From assembly GCF_900101465.1 (NCBI RefSeq), contig NZ_FMZM01000013.1, positions 33,074-97,073 on the forward strand: a DNA stretch of 64,000 bases, read 5' to 3'. Made by a program: the position numbers and the translations under genes. This document shows, piece after piece, positions 36,730 through 44,962 of this stretch (the first letter of the stretch is position 1; every line of letters begins with the position of its first letter). Below the pieces are notes generated by a model. It saw only the letters and a program-made list of their open reading frames with translations. It had not been told where the DNA came from and searched no databases. The DNA is from Nocardioides lianchengensis. GTDB taxonomy: Bacteria > Actinomycetota > Actinomycetes > Propionibacteriales > Nocardioidaceae.

Positions 36730-38553
36730 ATGACCAGTTCTCTCGGGCGGCTCCCCGCCGTACTCCTCACCCTCGCCCTGCCCGCGGGCGCGCTCGTGGC
36801 GACGAGCGCCGCGCCCGCGGCCGCCGTACCCAAGAAGCCGACCGCACGCGGGTCCGGCGGCGCGGTCGCGTCCGTCGACCCGTACGCCACGCAGGTCGGC
36901 CTCCGCGTCCTGAAAGCCGGCGGCAACGCTGTCGACGCCGCGGTCGCGACCGCCGCCGCGCTCGGCGTGACCGAGCCCTACAGCGCCGGCATCGGTGGCG
37001 GCGGCTACTTCGTCGTGTACGACGCCAAGACCGGCAAGGTCCGCACGATCGACGGCCGCGAGACCGCTCCGCGGAAGATGCCGCGCGACGCGTTCGTCGA
37101 CCCGAAGACCGGCGAGCCCTACCCGTTCACCCCCGACCTGGTGACCAGCGGCGTCTCGGTCGGCGTGCCCGGGACACCGGCGACCTGGGAGCGGGCCCTG
37201 GACCGCTGGGGCACCTGGTCGCTGGCCGAGACCCTCGCGCCGGCGACCCGGATCGCCCGGAAGGGCTTCCGCGTGGACAAGACGTTCCGCGACCAGACGG
37301 TCGACAACCAGGAGCGCTTCGCGGCGTTCCGCACGACCAAGCGGCTGTTCCTGAAGAAGGGCCGGGCGCCGCGGGTCGGCTCGACCTTCCGCAACCCCGA
37401 CCTCGCCGACACCTACGACCTGCTCGCGAAGCGCGGGACCCGGGCGTTCTACGAGGGCAAGCTGGCTCGGCAGATCGCGCGCACCGTCCGCAAGCCCCCG
37501 AAGACGAAGAGCACCACGCTGCCGGTCCCGCGAGGCTTCATGACGGCCCGCGACCTGAAGCGCTACCGCACCGTCGCGGGCCGGGCCACCCAGGTCGCCT
37601 ACCGCGGCTACCAGGTGCACGGCATGCCGCCGTCGTCCAGCGGCGGCTCGACCGTCGGCGAGGCGCTCAACATCCTCGAGGGCTCCGACCTCGGGAAGCT
37701 GCAGCGGCCCGCCGCCCTGCACCGCTACCTGGAGGCCAGCGCGCTCGCGTTCGCCGACCGGGGCGAGTACGTCGGTGACCCGCGCTTCACGAAGGTCCCG
37801 CTGAAGGACCTGCTCAGCCAGCGGTTCGCCCGCGAGCGGGCCTGCGCGATCGACGCCGACCAGGCGCTGCCGAAGCCGATCGCCGCGGGCGACGTCTCGT
37901 CGTACGACGGGAAGTGCGGGCCGTCGGCGCCGGCCACCGCCGAGCCGGCCGAGGACACCGAGAACATCTCCACGACCAACCTCACCGTGGTCGACAAGTG
38001 GGGCAACGTCGTCGAGTACACACTCACCATCGAGCAGACCGGCGGCTCCGGCATCGTCGTCCCGGGACGCGGGTTCCTGCTCAACAACGAGCTGACCGAC
38101 TTCTCGACGGTCTACGAGGCCGACGACCCCAACCGGATCCAGCCCGTCAAGCGCCCGCGCTCGTCGATGTCGCCGACCATCGTCACGAAGAAGGGGAAGC
38201 CGGTCCTCGCCCTCGGCTCGCCCGGTGGCTCGACGATCATCACGACGGTGCTGCAGATGCTCGTCAACCGGCTCGACCTCGGCATGAGCCTGCCGCAGGC
38301 CATGGCCGCCCCGCGGGCCGCCCAGCGCAACACCGCTGACGTCACTGCCGAGCCGGCCTTCATCACCCGGTACGGCGCCGCGCTGGAGGCCTACGGCCAC
38401 TCGCTGGTGCCCGCCGGCGACGCGTTCACCAGCCAAGCCGAGATCGGGGCCGCGACCGCGATCGGCATCCGCGGCCGTCGGCTGGTCGCGGTCGCGGAGC
38501 CGGACCGACGCGGCGGCGGGGCGGCCGGGGTCGTGAGGCCCCGCAAGCGCTGA
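36730..38553 (+). CDS. ggt: Gamma-glutamyltransferase, secreted
   Basis: The 607-residue Ntn-hydrolase precursor cleaves itself and then transfers or hydrolyses gamma-glutamyl groups. A Sec-type signal peptide ends near residue 32. AGGNAVDAAVATAAALGVTEP and SAGIGGGGYF are conserved. The nucleophile is Thr415 (ENISTTN) by comparison with Thr391 of E. coli GGT. The usual TTH motif at that point reads TTN, so the His after the second Thr is replaced by Asn417. RSSMSPTIV and GSPGGSTIITTVLQ supply the glutamate-binding residues. Activity is likely but the His change is unusual. Confidence 0.88.
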   Translation: MTSSLGRLPAVLLTLALPAGALVATSAAPAAAVPKKPTARGSGGAVASVDPYATQVGLRVLKAGGNAVDAAVATAAALGVTEPYSAGIGGGGYFVVYDAKTGKVRTIDGRETAPRKMPRDAFVDPKTGEPYPFTPDLVTSGVSVGVPGTPATWERALDRWGTWSLAETLAPATRIARKGFRVDKTFRDQTVDNQERFAAFRTTKRLFLKKGRAPRVGSTFRNPDLADTYDLLAKRGTRAFYEGKLARQIARTVRKPPKTKSTTLPVPRGFMTARDLKRYRTVAGRATQVAYRGYQVHGMPPSSSGGSTVGEALNILEGSDLGKLQRPAALHRYLEASALAFADRGEYVGDPRFTKVPLKDLLSQRFARERACAIDADQALPKPIAAGDVSSYDGKCGPSAPATAEPAEDTENISTTNLTVVDKWGNVVEYTLTIEQTGGSGIVVPGRGFLLNNELTDFSTVYEADDPNRIQPVKRPRSSMSPTIVTKKGKPVLALGSPGGSTIITTVLQMLVNRLDLGMSLPQAMAAPRAAQRNTADVTAEPAFITRYGAALEAYGHSLVPAGDAFTSQAEIGAATAIGIRGRRLVAVAEPDRRGGGAAGVVRPRKR

Positions 38554-38565
38554 CCACCCCTCCCC

Positions 38566-38683
38566 GGTGGTTGAGGAGGTTGCGCAGCAACCGTCTCGAA
38601 ACCCGTCTTGCCAGGACTCGGCGTCGATCGAGGCCCCCGGCTGACAAGGTGTCGAGACGGGACTTCGTCCCTCCTCAACCAAC
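38566..38683. repeat. Intergenic palindromic repeat, family A, copy 2
   Basis: The outer arms GGTGGTTGAGGAGG (38566-38579) and CCTCCTCAACCAAC (38670-38683) pair almost fully. The inner hairpin GGTTGC-GCA-GCAACC (38578-38592) differs from copy 1 by a compensatory C:G to T:A change. CGTCTCGAAACCCG and GTGTCGAGACGGGACTTCGTCCC follow the copy-1 plan. Confidence 0.85.
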
Positions 38684-38703
38684 GGGAGCGGTGACACCGC
38701 ACG

Positions 38704-38709
38704 TATCGT
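38704..38709 (+). promoter_or_regulatory. -10 box of the PPOX-dapF pair
   Basis: TATCGT lies 6 nt before the GTG start of the pyridoxamine-oxidase-like gene, a leaderless arrangement. Confidence 0.5.
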
Positions 38710-38715
38710 TGGGGG

Positions 38716-39354
38716 GTGTCGACCACCGCCTGGACCGAGATCACGACCGTCGACGAGCTCGTGACGCTCCTGGGCCTGCCCACCGACCGGGCCCGTGACA
38801 AGGCCCGCCCGGCCCTGCTCGACGTCGACCGCGACTGGCTCGCGGCGTCGCCGTTCTGCGTGCTGGCCACCGCCTCGGCGTCCGGCGAGTGCGACGCCTC
38901 GCCGAAGGGCGACCCGGCCGGGTCGCTGGTGCACGTGCTCGACGACCGGACGATCGCGCTGGCCGAGCGGCCCGGCAACCGCCGGGCCGACGGCTACAAG
39001 AACATCCTGCAGAACCCCCACGTGGGGCTGAACTTCTTCATCCCCGGGCGGGGCGACACCCTCCGCGTCAACGGCCGCGCGCGGCTGGTCGGCGACGCGC
39101 CGTTCTTCGACGAGATGGTGGTCAAGGGCCACCGGCCGGTGCTGGCGGTCGTCGTGGAGATCGAGGAGCTGTTCTTCCACTGCGCCAAGGCGTTCCTGCG
39201 CTCGGGTCTGTGGAGGCCCGAGACCTGGGACCCGGAGGGCGTCGTACCCCGGCGGGCGGTGGTGACCCAGCGGGTCGAGCCGACCGGGATGAGCCTGGAG
39301 CAGCTCGACGACTACTACTCGGACGCGACGTACAGCAAGGGCCTCTATGCCTGA
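38716..39354 (+). CDS. Pyridoxamine 5'-phosphate oxidase-like protein (MSMEG_1061 type)
   Basis: The 212-residue FMN/F420-type split-barrel protein shows SPFCVLATASASGECDASPKGD, GNRRADGYKNILQNPHVGLNFFIPG and FFHCAKAFLRSGLWRPETWD. These are typical of the MSMEG_1061-like subfamily, whose reaction is unknown. The GTG lies 6 nt after TATCGT. The stop overlaps the dapF start by 8 nt, so it is co-transcribed with dapF, though a role in lysine synthesis is not indicated. Confidence 0.8.
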   Translation: MSTTAWTEITTVDELVTLLGLPTDRARDKARPALLDVDRDWLAASPFCVLATASASGECDASPKGDPAGSLVHVLDDRTIALAERPGNRRADGYKNILQNPHVGLNFFIPGRGDTLRVNGRARLVGDAPFFDEMVVKGHRPVLAVVVEIEELFFHCAKAFLRSGLWRPETWDPEGVVPRRAVVTQRVEPTGMSLEQLDDYYSDATYSKGLYA

Positions 39355-40159
39355 CTACCCGTTCCTGAAGGGGCACGGCACCGAGAACGACTTCGTGCTG
39401 CTGCCCGACCACGACGGCAGCGTCCACGGCGACCTGTCGCCCGAGCGGGTGCGCGCACTGTGCGACCGCCGGGCCGGCATCGGCGGGGACGGCGTGCTGC
39501 GCGTCGTGCGCGAGGGCGAGCAGTGGTTCATGGACTACCGCAACTCCGACGGGTCGCTCTCGGAGATGTGCGGCAACGGCATCCGGGTCTTCGCCCGCCA
39601 CCTGGTCGACGAGGGCCTGGTCGACGGATCGCAGCCGTTCGCCGTCGGCACCCGCGACGGGGTGAAGGTGCTGCGCGTCGACGGTGAGCTGGTCACCGCC
39701 GACATGGGCACGCCGCGGGTGCTGGGGGAGTCCCCGGTGTCGGTGGGGCCGAGCACCTGGACGGCCCGGCACGTCGACATGGGCAACCCGCACGCCGTCA
39801 CGTTCGTGTCCTCGCTCGACGACGCCGGGCCGCTGCTGGAGGCGCCGGTCCACGACGCGGCGGTCTACCCGCACGGCGTGAACGTCGAGTTCGTCGTCGA
39901 CCGGGGCGAGCGGCACGTCGCCATGCGGGTCCACGAGCGGGGCTCGGGCGAGACCCGGTCCTGCGGCACCGGCGCGTGCGCCGTGATGGTCGCGGCGGCG
40001 CTCCGCGACGGGCTGGTCGCCGGGGACGCCCCGGCCGGCGACACGTCGTACCGGGTCGACGTGCCCGGCGGCACCCTCACCGTGACCTGGACCGCCGCCA
40101 ACCGGGTCCTGCTCACCGGGCCGGCCGTGATCGTGGCGCGGGGCGTCACGGACCTCTGA
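39347..40159 (+). CDS. dapF: Diaminopimelate epimerase
   Basis: The 270-residue enzyme converts LL- to meso-diaminopimelate for lysine and cell-wall peptide synthesis. The two catalytic cysteines appear in SEMCGNGIRVFARHLV and RSCGTGACAVM; GHGTENDFVLL, YRNSDGS and MGNPHAV are conserved. The start codon lies inside the previous gene (8-nt overlap), giving translational coupling. It keeps the miaA-dapF-hflX order seen in other actinobacteria, but with other genes between. A double hairpin follows the stop. Confidence 0.95.
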   Translation: MPDYPFLKGHGTENDFVLLPDHDGSVHGDLSPERVRALCDRRAGIGGDGVLRVVREGEQWFMDYRNSDGSLSEMCGNGIRVFARHLVDEGLVDGSQPFAVGTRDGVKVLRVDGELVTADMGTPRVLGESPVSVGPSTWTARHVDMGNPHAVTFVSSLDDAGPLLEAPVHDAAVYPHGVNVEFVVDRGERHVAMRVHERGSGETRSCGTGACAVMVAAALRDGLVAGDAPAGDTSYRVDVPGGTLTVTWTAANRVLLTGPAVIVARGVTDL

Positions 40160-40169
40160 GCCGGGGGGT

Positions 40170-40234
40170 GTCCTACTTCCCCGGATCACCGGGTAAGTAG
40201 GACGTTCCCGGGCAAAGCAACCCCCAGGAACGTC
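40170..40234 (+). terminator. Tandem terminator hairpins after dapF
   Basis: GTCCTACTTCCCCGG (40170-40184) pairs with CCGGGTAAGTAGGAC (40189-40203) with one mismatch. GACGTTCC (40201-40208) then pairs with GGAACGTC (40227-40234). The two stems share three bases, so only one may form at a time. No U-tract. Confidence 0.7.
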
Positions 40235-40277
40235 CGGGATCCCCCGAGAAGTACGACGGGCCGCCGCGATCGCGACC

Positions 40278-40308
40278 CTGACAGCACCACTGTCGCGGTG
40301 GCTATGCT
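40278..40308 (+). promoter_or_regulatory. Promoter of the SDR gene
   Basis: CTGACA (40278-40283) and TATGCT (40303-40308) with a 19-nt spacer form a promoter; the ATG follows 7 nt after the -10 box. Confidence 0.5.
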
Positions 40309-40315
40309 CCGCGGC

Positions 40316-41092
40316 ATGGACATCAAGGGAACCAGTGCCATCGTCACCGGCGGCGCCTCCGGCATCGGCGCCGCGGTCGCCCGCCAGCTGGCCGCGCGCG
40401 GGGCGATCGTCGTCGTCGCCGACCTGCAGGCCGAGAAGGGCGAGGCGCTCGCCGCGGAGATCGGCGGCGTGTTCGCCCAGGTCGACGTGACGAGCACGGA
40501 GCAGATCGCCGCCGCTGTGAAGGCGGCCGCCGAGATCGCGCCGCTGCGCTCGGTGGTCAACTCCGCCGGCATCGGCTGGGCCCAGCGCACCATCGGCCGC
40601 GACGGCCAGCTGGAGTCCGCCCACGACCTGGACTCGTTCAAGCGGGTCGTCGCGATCAACCTGGTCGGCACCTTCGACGTGGTCCGCCAGGCCGCCACCG
40701 TGATGAGCACCCAGGAGCCGACCGAATCCGGCGACCGCGGCGCGATCGTCAACCTGGCCAGCGTCGCGGCGTTCGACGGCCAGATCGGGCAGGCGTCGTA
40801 CTCCGCCTCGAAGGGGGGCGTCGTCGGGATGACCCTGCCGGTCGCCCGCGACCTCTCCGCCGCCGCGATCCGTCTCAACACCGTCGCCCCGGGCCTGATC
40901 GAGACCCCGATCTACGGCGAGGGCCCGGAGTCGGAGGCGTTCAAGGCCAAGCTCGGCGAGAGCGTGCTGTTCCCCAAGCGGCTCGGCACCCCCGACGAGC
41001 TCGCGTCGATGGTCGTCGAGTGCCTGACCAACTCCTACATGAACGCCGAGACGGTCCGCGTCGACGGCGGCATCCGGATGCCCCCGAAGTGA
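40316..41092 (+). CDS. Short-chain dehydrogenase/reductase (3-hydroxyacyl-CoA-type)
   Basis: The 258-residue Rossmann oxidoreductase has the NAD(P)-binding TGGASGIGAAVARQLA, the NSAGIG segment, Ser in NLASVAAFDG and the catalytic YxxxK in SYSASKGGVVGM. The acidic residue after strand 2 (VADLQAEKGE) favours NAD. Overall it looks like human-type 17-beta-HSD10 or 3-hydroxyacyl-CoA dehydrogenase relatives. It starts 7 nt after TATGCT (leaderless) and ends in a strong terminator. It is a single-gene unit. Confidence 0.87.
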   Translation: MDIKGTSAIVTGGASGIGAAVARQLAARGAIVVVADLQAEKGEALAAEIGGVFAQVDVTSTEQIAAAVKAAAEIAPLRSVVNSAGIGWAQRTIGRDGQLESAHDLDSFKRVVAINLVGTFDVVRQAATVMSTQEPTESGDRGAIVNLASVAAFDGQIGQASYSASKGGVVGMTLPVARDLSAAAIRLNTVAPGLIETPIYGEGPESEAFKAKLGESVLFPKRLGTPDELASMVVECLTNSYMNAETVRVDGGIRMPPK

Positions 41093-41097
41093 GCGCC

Positions 41098-41130
41098 CTC
41101 GTCGGCGGCGACGGAGTCGCCGCCGACGAG
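41098..41130 (+). terminator. Terminator hairpin after the SDR gene
   Basis: CTCGTCGGCGGCGA and TCGCCGCCGACGAG form a perfect 14-bp stem with a CGGAG loop, 5 nt after the stop codon. Confidence 0.82.
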
Positions 41131-41290
41131 ACCAGGCGCCAGATCGAGTAGCCCCGCGAGCGACGAAGGAGCTCGCGACGGGCGTACCGAGATCTGGACC
41201 GGGGGTCTCGATACGCTCGCTGGCGCTCGCTACTCGACCAACGAGGTGGGTCGCTGGCGCTCGCTACTCGGCCAACGAGGTGGGTTGCCG
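41131..41290. repeat. Intergenic repeat, family C, with 34-bp tandem duplication
   Basis: CCAGATC (about 41149) and GATCTGG (about 41191) are inverted, enclosing GC-rich sequence. After GGTCTCGATACGC come two 34-bp units, 41217-41250 and 41251-41284, which differ at one base (GACCAACG versus GGCCAACG). The unit begins TCGCTGGCGCTCGCTACTCG, a pattern met in intergenic repeats of related actinobacteria. Confidence 0.8.
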
Positions 41291-41386
41291 GGGGCTCGCG
41301 AGAGACCGACGAGTGGCCGGGTCCTGTTGGTCGACCCGTCACCTGCCGGTGGGTCGGCCGTCAGGTGACGGCGCTGGGCTGACCCC

Positions 41387-42985
41387 ATGGTCCAGCTCGG
41401 ACGACGGACGACCCTCCTCGCGGGGATCGGGATCGGCGCCGCTCCGGCCCTCGTGGCCGGCGGGTGGGGCCGGGGGGCCCCGGCGCAGGTCCGCGACCGC
41501 ATCGATCTCCCGACCGGGGCACGCTCCGGGGAGGTGACCACCGACTCGGCGGTCGTGTGGGCGCGGGCGGGTGACGAGGGCCGGATGACGCTGCGGCTGC
41601 GCAGCAACGGCCGCACCCTGCGCTCGCTGCGCGGGCCGTGGACCGACGCGCGCAGCGACCACACGGCGAGGCTGCACCTGACCGGGCTGGCGCCCGGGCG
41701 GCAGTACGACGCCGACGTCTGGTTCACCGCGCCGGACGGCACCCGGGGCCGCACCGAGCGGATCGGGTTCCGCACCGCGCCGATCCACCCCGCGGCGACG
41801 TCGTTCGTCTGGTCCGGAGACACCTGCGGGCAGGGGTGGGGGATCAACCCCGACCTGGGCGGCCTGACGGCGTACTCGGCCATGCTGGCTACCCGTCCCG
41901 ACTTCTTCCTGCACTCCGGCGACACGATCTACGGCGACGAGCCGATGGAGGAGCGGGTCGTCGAGGACGACGGGCAGGTCTGGCGCAACGAGATGACCGA
42001 CGCCGTCGCGCACGTCTCCGAGACGCTGGAGGACTTCCGCGGCCGGCACCGCTACACGCTCACCGACGTGCATGTCCGGGCCCTGTACGCCGAGGTGCCG
42101 ACCGTCGCCCAGTGGGACGACCACGAGACGCTGAACAACTGGTACCCGGGTGAGCTGCACGACGACGAGCGCTACACCGAGCGCCGCTGCGACGTGCTCG
42201 CCCGGCGAGGCCGGCGGGCCTGGCAGGAGTACCAGCCGGTGCCGGTCCGTCGGCTGGTCCACGGTGGCGGGGACGGGTTCGCCGCGACCCGGATCTACCG
42301 GCGGGTCCCGCGCGGCGCGCACCTCGACCTGTTCTGCCTCGACATGCGCAGCCACCGAGGGGCCAACGACGTCGCCGGCGTCGCGGGGGAGGCGGGCATC
42401 CTCGGGCGGGCCCAGGAGCGCTGGCTGATCGACGAGGTGACCCGGTCCACCGCCACCTGGAAGGTGATCTCGGCCGACCTGCCGCTCTCGCTGCGCTCCA
42501 ACCACGCCGACGACCTGGACAGCGTGGGCAACGGCGACCCGGGTGCCCCGGCCGGCCGCGAGGAGGAGATCGCGCGGGTGCTGGCGGCGTTCAAGGCCGC
42601 CGGGGTGCGCAACGTCGTCTGGCTGACCGCCGACGTGCACTACACCGCGGCGCACCACCACCGCCCCGAGCGGGCCACGGCCTTCACCGACTTCGACCCG
42701 TTCTGGGAGTTCGTCTCCGGGCCGATCGCCGCGGAGACGTTCCCGGTCAAGGAGCCGGACGCCACCTTCGGGGCCGAGGTGGTCTTTGCGAAGGGCAACG
42801 ACTCCGGCCGCCGGCAGTCACCGCGGGCCGGCAACCAGTTCTTCGGCCACGTGGCGATCGCCGCCGACGGCCTGCTGACCGTCACCCTGCACGACGGGTC
42901 GGGCGCCGCGCTCTGGTCGACCGACCTGGAGCCTCAGCCGGTCGACGTCGCGTCGCGCCCCATCGTCCCCAGCAGCCGGACCTGA
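41387..42985 (+). CDS. PhoD-like alkaline phosphatase, Tat-exported
   Basis: The 532-residue metallophosphatase begins with a Tat signal (GRRTTLLAGIGIGAAPALVAG). The PhoD core shows SGDTCGQGWG, HSGDTIYGDEP, QWDDHETLNNW and LTADVHYTAAHHH, ligands for its Ca/Fe or related metal site. PhoD enzymes act on phosphodiesters and phosphomonoesters outside the cell. The last 52 nt overlap the end of the convergent TIGR03086-like gene. A second PhoD homologue, frameshifted, lies at 59011-60724. Confidence 0.88.
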   Translation: MVQLGRRTTLLAGIGIGAAPALVAGGWGRGAPAQVRDRIDLPTGARSGEVTTDSAVVWARAGDEGRMTLRLRSNGRTLRSLRGPWTDARSDHTARLHLTGLAPGRQYDADVWFTAPDGTRGRTERIGFRTAPIHPAATSFVWSGDTCGQGWGINPDLGGLTAYSAMLATRPDFFLHSGDTIYGDEPMEERVVEDDGQVWRNEMTDAVAHVSETLEDFRGRHRYTLTDVHVRALYAEVPTVAQWDDHETLNNWYPGELHDDERYTERRCDVLARRGRRAWQEYQPVPVRRLVHGGGDGFAATRIYRRVPRGAHLDLFCLDMRSHRGANDVAGVAGEAGILGRAQERWLIDEVTRSTATWKVISADLPLSLRSNHADDLDSVGNGDPGAPAGREEEIARVLAAFKAAGVRNVVWLTADVHYTAAHHHRPERATAFTDFDPFWEFVSGPIAAETFPVKEPDATFGAEVVFAKGNDSGRRQSPRAGNQFFGHVAIAADGLLTVTLHDGSGAALWSTDLEPQPVDVASRPIVPSSRT

Positions 42986-43476
42986 CGCGACGCGTCCTCC
43001 GGCACGGGTACGGCGGCCGCGCACACCCCGTCGGCGTACAGGTGCTCGCCGAAGCCGGGCAGCGCCGCCTCGATCAGGTCCAGCTCGGGCTCGGTGAAGG
43101 TCGTGTCGCCGCCCAGCCCGCGGGCCAGGTCCCAGCGGTGCACGACCAGGTCGAAGCCGTAGAACGAGGCCAGGGTCGCGGCGACCGTCGTACGGCCGAA
43201 GACGGAGTCGTACTCGCGCGCCAGCAGCTCGGGCGTGGCCGCGGCACGGACCGCGTCGAGGTGCGTGGCCCAGACGGTCGCGGGCTCGCCGTCGGGCCGC
43301 GGTCCCAGGCCCGCCTCGTGCCGCTCGAAGAACTCGCGCTCGGTGTCGACGACGTGGTCGAGCACGTCCCGGGCGCTCCAGCCGGCGCAGGGGCTGGGTG
43401 CCGACCAGTCGCCGCCCGCGGCGACGACGTCGCTGAAGGGGCCGGCGTGGGTCAGGAAGTCGTCGAGGGGAGTCAT
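42934..43476 (-). CDS. TIGR03086-like mycothiol-dependent/DinB-type metal-binding protein
   Basis: The 180-residue protein matches the maleylpyruvate isomerase/TIGR03086 family: PLDDFLTHAGPFSDVVAAG, PCAGWSARDVLDHVVDTERE (His ligand in DHVVD) and FYGFDLVVHRWDLARG (second His). Such proteins bind a metal and may use mycothiol. The ATG lies 6 nt after a CAGGCT-like box on the minus strand. It diverges from an AraC-family gene with a nested palindrome between them, so that regulator may control it. Confidence 0.8.
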   Translation of the reverse strand: MTPLDDFLTHAGPFSDVVAAGGDWSAPSPCAGWSARDVLDHVVDTEREFFERHEAGLGPRPDGEPATVWATHLDAVRAAATPELLAREYDSVFGRTTVAATLASFYGFDLVVHRWDLARGLGGDTTFTEPELDLIEAALPGFGEHLYADGVCAAAVPVPEDASRQVRLLGTMGRDATSTG

Positions 43477-43496
43477 GCCCCCAGCCTGGGCCACCG

Positions 43497-43526
43497 GTGT
43501 CGGCGGCTCTTGCAAGAATCCGACAC
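43497..43526. promoter_or_regulatory. Nested palindromic operator between the TIGR03086 and AraC genes
   Basis: GTGTCGG (43497-43503) and CCGACAC (43520-43526) are perfect inverted arms around the palindrome CTTGCAAG (43509-43516). The plus-strand -10 box AAGAAT (43514-43519) lies inside and 7 nt before the AraC start. The layout fits autoregulation. Confidence 0.55.
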
Positions 43527-44351
43527 ATGCCCGACCGGATCGACCCGAGCGAACGGGCCCACCTGCGCGACGAGACCGGCTACACGCCGCCGATCTTCCG
43601 GTTCTCGCCGAGCCCCGACCTGGCCGACGTGGTCCGCCGCTACTGGCTGCCGGTGTGGTCCCTGCCGGAGGGGCGGGTGAGCGAGCAGCGGGTCCTGCAG
43701 TACCCCGTCTGCCTGCTGGTCGTCGCCCACGACTACGCGCTGCTGGTCGGGCCGCAGCGCGGGATGTCCGTGCAGGCGCTGACGGGAGACGGCTGGGCGG
43801 TCGGCACGATGCTGCAGCCCGCGGTCGGCCGCGCACTCGCCGGCGGGAGCGTGGACCGGCTGACCGACTCCGCCGTCCCGCTGGCCGAGGCGCACGGCCT
43901 CGACGGCGCGGCGCTGGCGGCGGCGGTCCGCGCCGCCGTCGGTGACGACCCGCGTGACGACGGCGCCCAGCGGGCCGCGGTCGCCGCCGTGGAGCGCGCG
44001 CTGCGCGACCTGCTCCCGGTCGACGAGGAGGGACTGCTGGTCAACGCGGTCGTCGAGCACGTCGAGGGCGACCCGCGGGTGCAGCGGGTCGGCCAGGTGT
44101 GCGAGAAGTTCGCGCTCTCCGAGCGGTCCCTCCAGCGGCTGACCCGCAGTCGACTCGGCCTGACCCCGAAGTGGCTGGTCCAGCGCCGCCGCCTCCACGA
44201 GGCCGCCGAGCGGCTGGCCGCGGGCACGGACGTCGACCTGGCCCGGGTGGCCGCCGAGCTCGGCTACAGCGACCAGGCCCACTTCTCGCGCGACTTCCGG
44301 ACGGCGACCGGTCTCACGCCGGGTCGGTTCGCGGCGGAGCCCAGGTCGTGA
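43527..44351 (+). CDS. AraC-family transcriptional regulator
   Basis: The 274-residue regulator carries a C-terminal AraC domain (about residues 175-270): VGQVCEKFALSERSLQRLTR is the first helix-turn-helix and LARVAAELGYSDQAHFSRDF the second, followed by TGLTPGRFAAEP. The N-terminal part (PIFRFSPSPDLADVVRRYWL) is a DUF6597/cupin-type sensory domain, whose ligand is unknown. The ATG is 7 nt after AAGAAT. The 3' end overlaps the convergent kinase gene by 38 nt. Confidence 0.87.
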   Translation: MPDRIDPSERAHLRDETGYTPPIFRFSPSPDLADVVRRYWLPVWSLPEGRVSEQRVLQYPVCLLVVAHDYALLVGPQRGMSVQALTGDGWAVGTMLQPAVGRALAGGSVDRLTDSAVPLAEAHGLDGAALAAAVRAAVGDDPRDDGAQRAAVAAVERALRDLLPVDEEGLLVNAVVEHVEGDPRVQRVGQVCEKFALSERSLQRLTRSRLGLTPKWLVQRRRLHEAAERLAAGTDVDLARVAAELGYSDQAHFSRDFRTATGLTPGRFAAEPRS

Positions 44352-44907
44352 GGTCGACGACGACGTCGGCCCGCGCGGCGGCCGCGTCGACCAGCCGGGC
44401 GTTCGGCTCGTCGACCCGCTCGACCCAGGCGGCCGCCGCCTCCGGCGACTTCCCGAACCGCACGTGCCGGGCGACCAGCCGCTCCCGTCGTACGACGTCG
44501 TCGACGTGCAGGTGCCAGACCACCTCGACCTCGGCGCGCACCGCCCGCCAGCGCGGCTCGTCGAGCAGCAGGTAGTTGCCCTCGGTCACGACCGTCCCGT
44601 CCGCCGGGACGGCGATCGCGCCGGCCAGCGGCTGCTCCAGGCCGCGCTCGAACATCGGCGCGACGACGCCGGGCTCGCCGGCGCGGACCCGGCGTAGCAG
44701 GGCGGCGTACCCCTCGGCGTCGAAGGTCTCCGGCGCGCCCTTGCGCTCGCGCAGCCCCCGCCGTACGAGCTCGACGTCGGCGTAGTGGAAGCCGTCCATC
44801 GGCACCACCGGCAGGCCCAGCGCCGCGGCCAGGGTGGACTTGCCGACGCCCGGTGCGCCGGTGAGTCCGAGCAGGCGGAGGTCGGTCGGCAGCGGCGGCA
44901 GTCTCAC
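44314..44907 (-). CDS. Uridine-kinase-like nucleoside/nucleotide kinase
   Basis: The 197-residue P-loop kinase (YfhH/UdK-like 'nucleoside/nucleotide kinase family') has Walker A GAPGVGKST at residues 18-26, PMDGFHYADVELVRRGL (the conserved DGFH substrate loop), TEGNYLLLDEP and RHVRFGKSPEAAAAWVERVDEPNA. It phosphorylates an unknown small molecule; fructokinase- and pantothenate-kinase-like roles are possible. The GTG lies 7 nt after TTAACT on the minus strand. It overlaps the AraC gene end by 38 nt. Confidence 0.85.
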   Translation of the reverse strand: MRLPPLPTDLRLLGLTGAPGVGKSTLAAALGLPVVPMDGFHYADVELVRRGLRERKGAPETFDAEGYAALLRRVRAGEPGVVAPMFERGLEQPLAGAIAVPADGTVVTEGNYLLLDEPRWRAVRAEVEVVWHLHVDDVVRRERLVARHVRFGKSPEAAAAWVERVDEPNARLVDAAAARADVVVDLTTWAPPRTDPA

Positions 44908-44914
44908 GGGGAAG

Positions 44915-44954
44915 AGTTAACCCGTCGCGCGCGTTGAAGGAGAGACCTACTCTG
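44915..44954. promoter_or_regulatory. Divergent promoters of the kinase gene and hflX
   Basis: TTAACT (44915-44920, minus) is 7 nt before the kinase GTG. TACTCT (44949-44954, plus) is 8 nt before the hflX ATG, with GGAAGG overlapping the short leader. Confidence 0.5.
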
Positions 44955-44962
44955 GAAGGCGT

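Noticed and set aside
36070..39180. Open frame of 1,036 residues on the minus strand opposite ggt
   Set aside because: Same reasons: shadow of real coding regions, no family motif.
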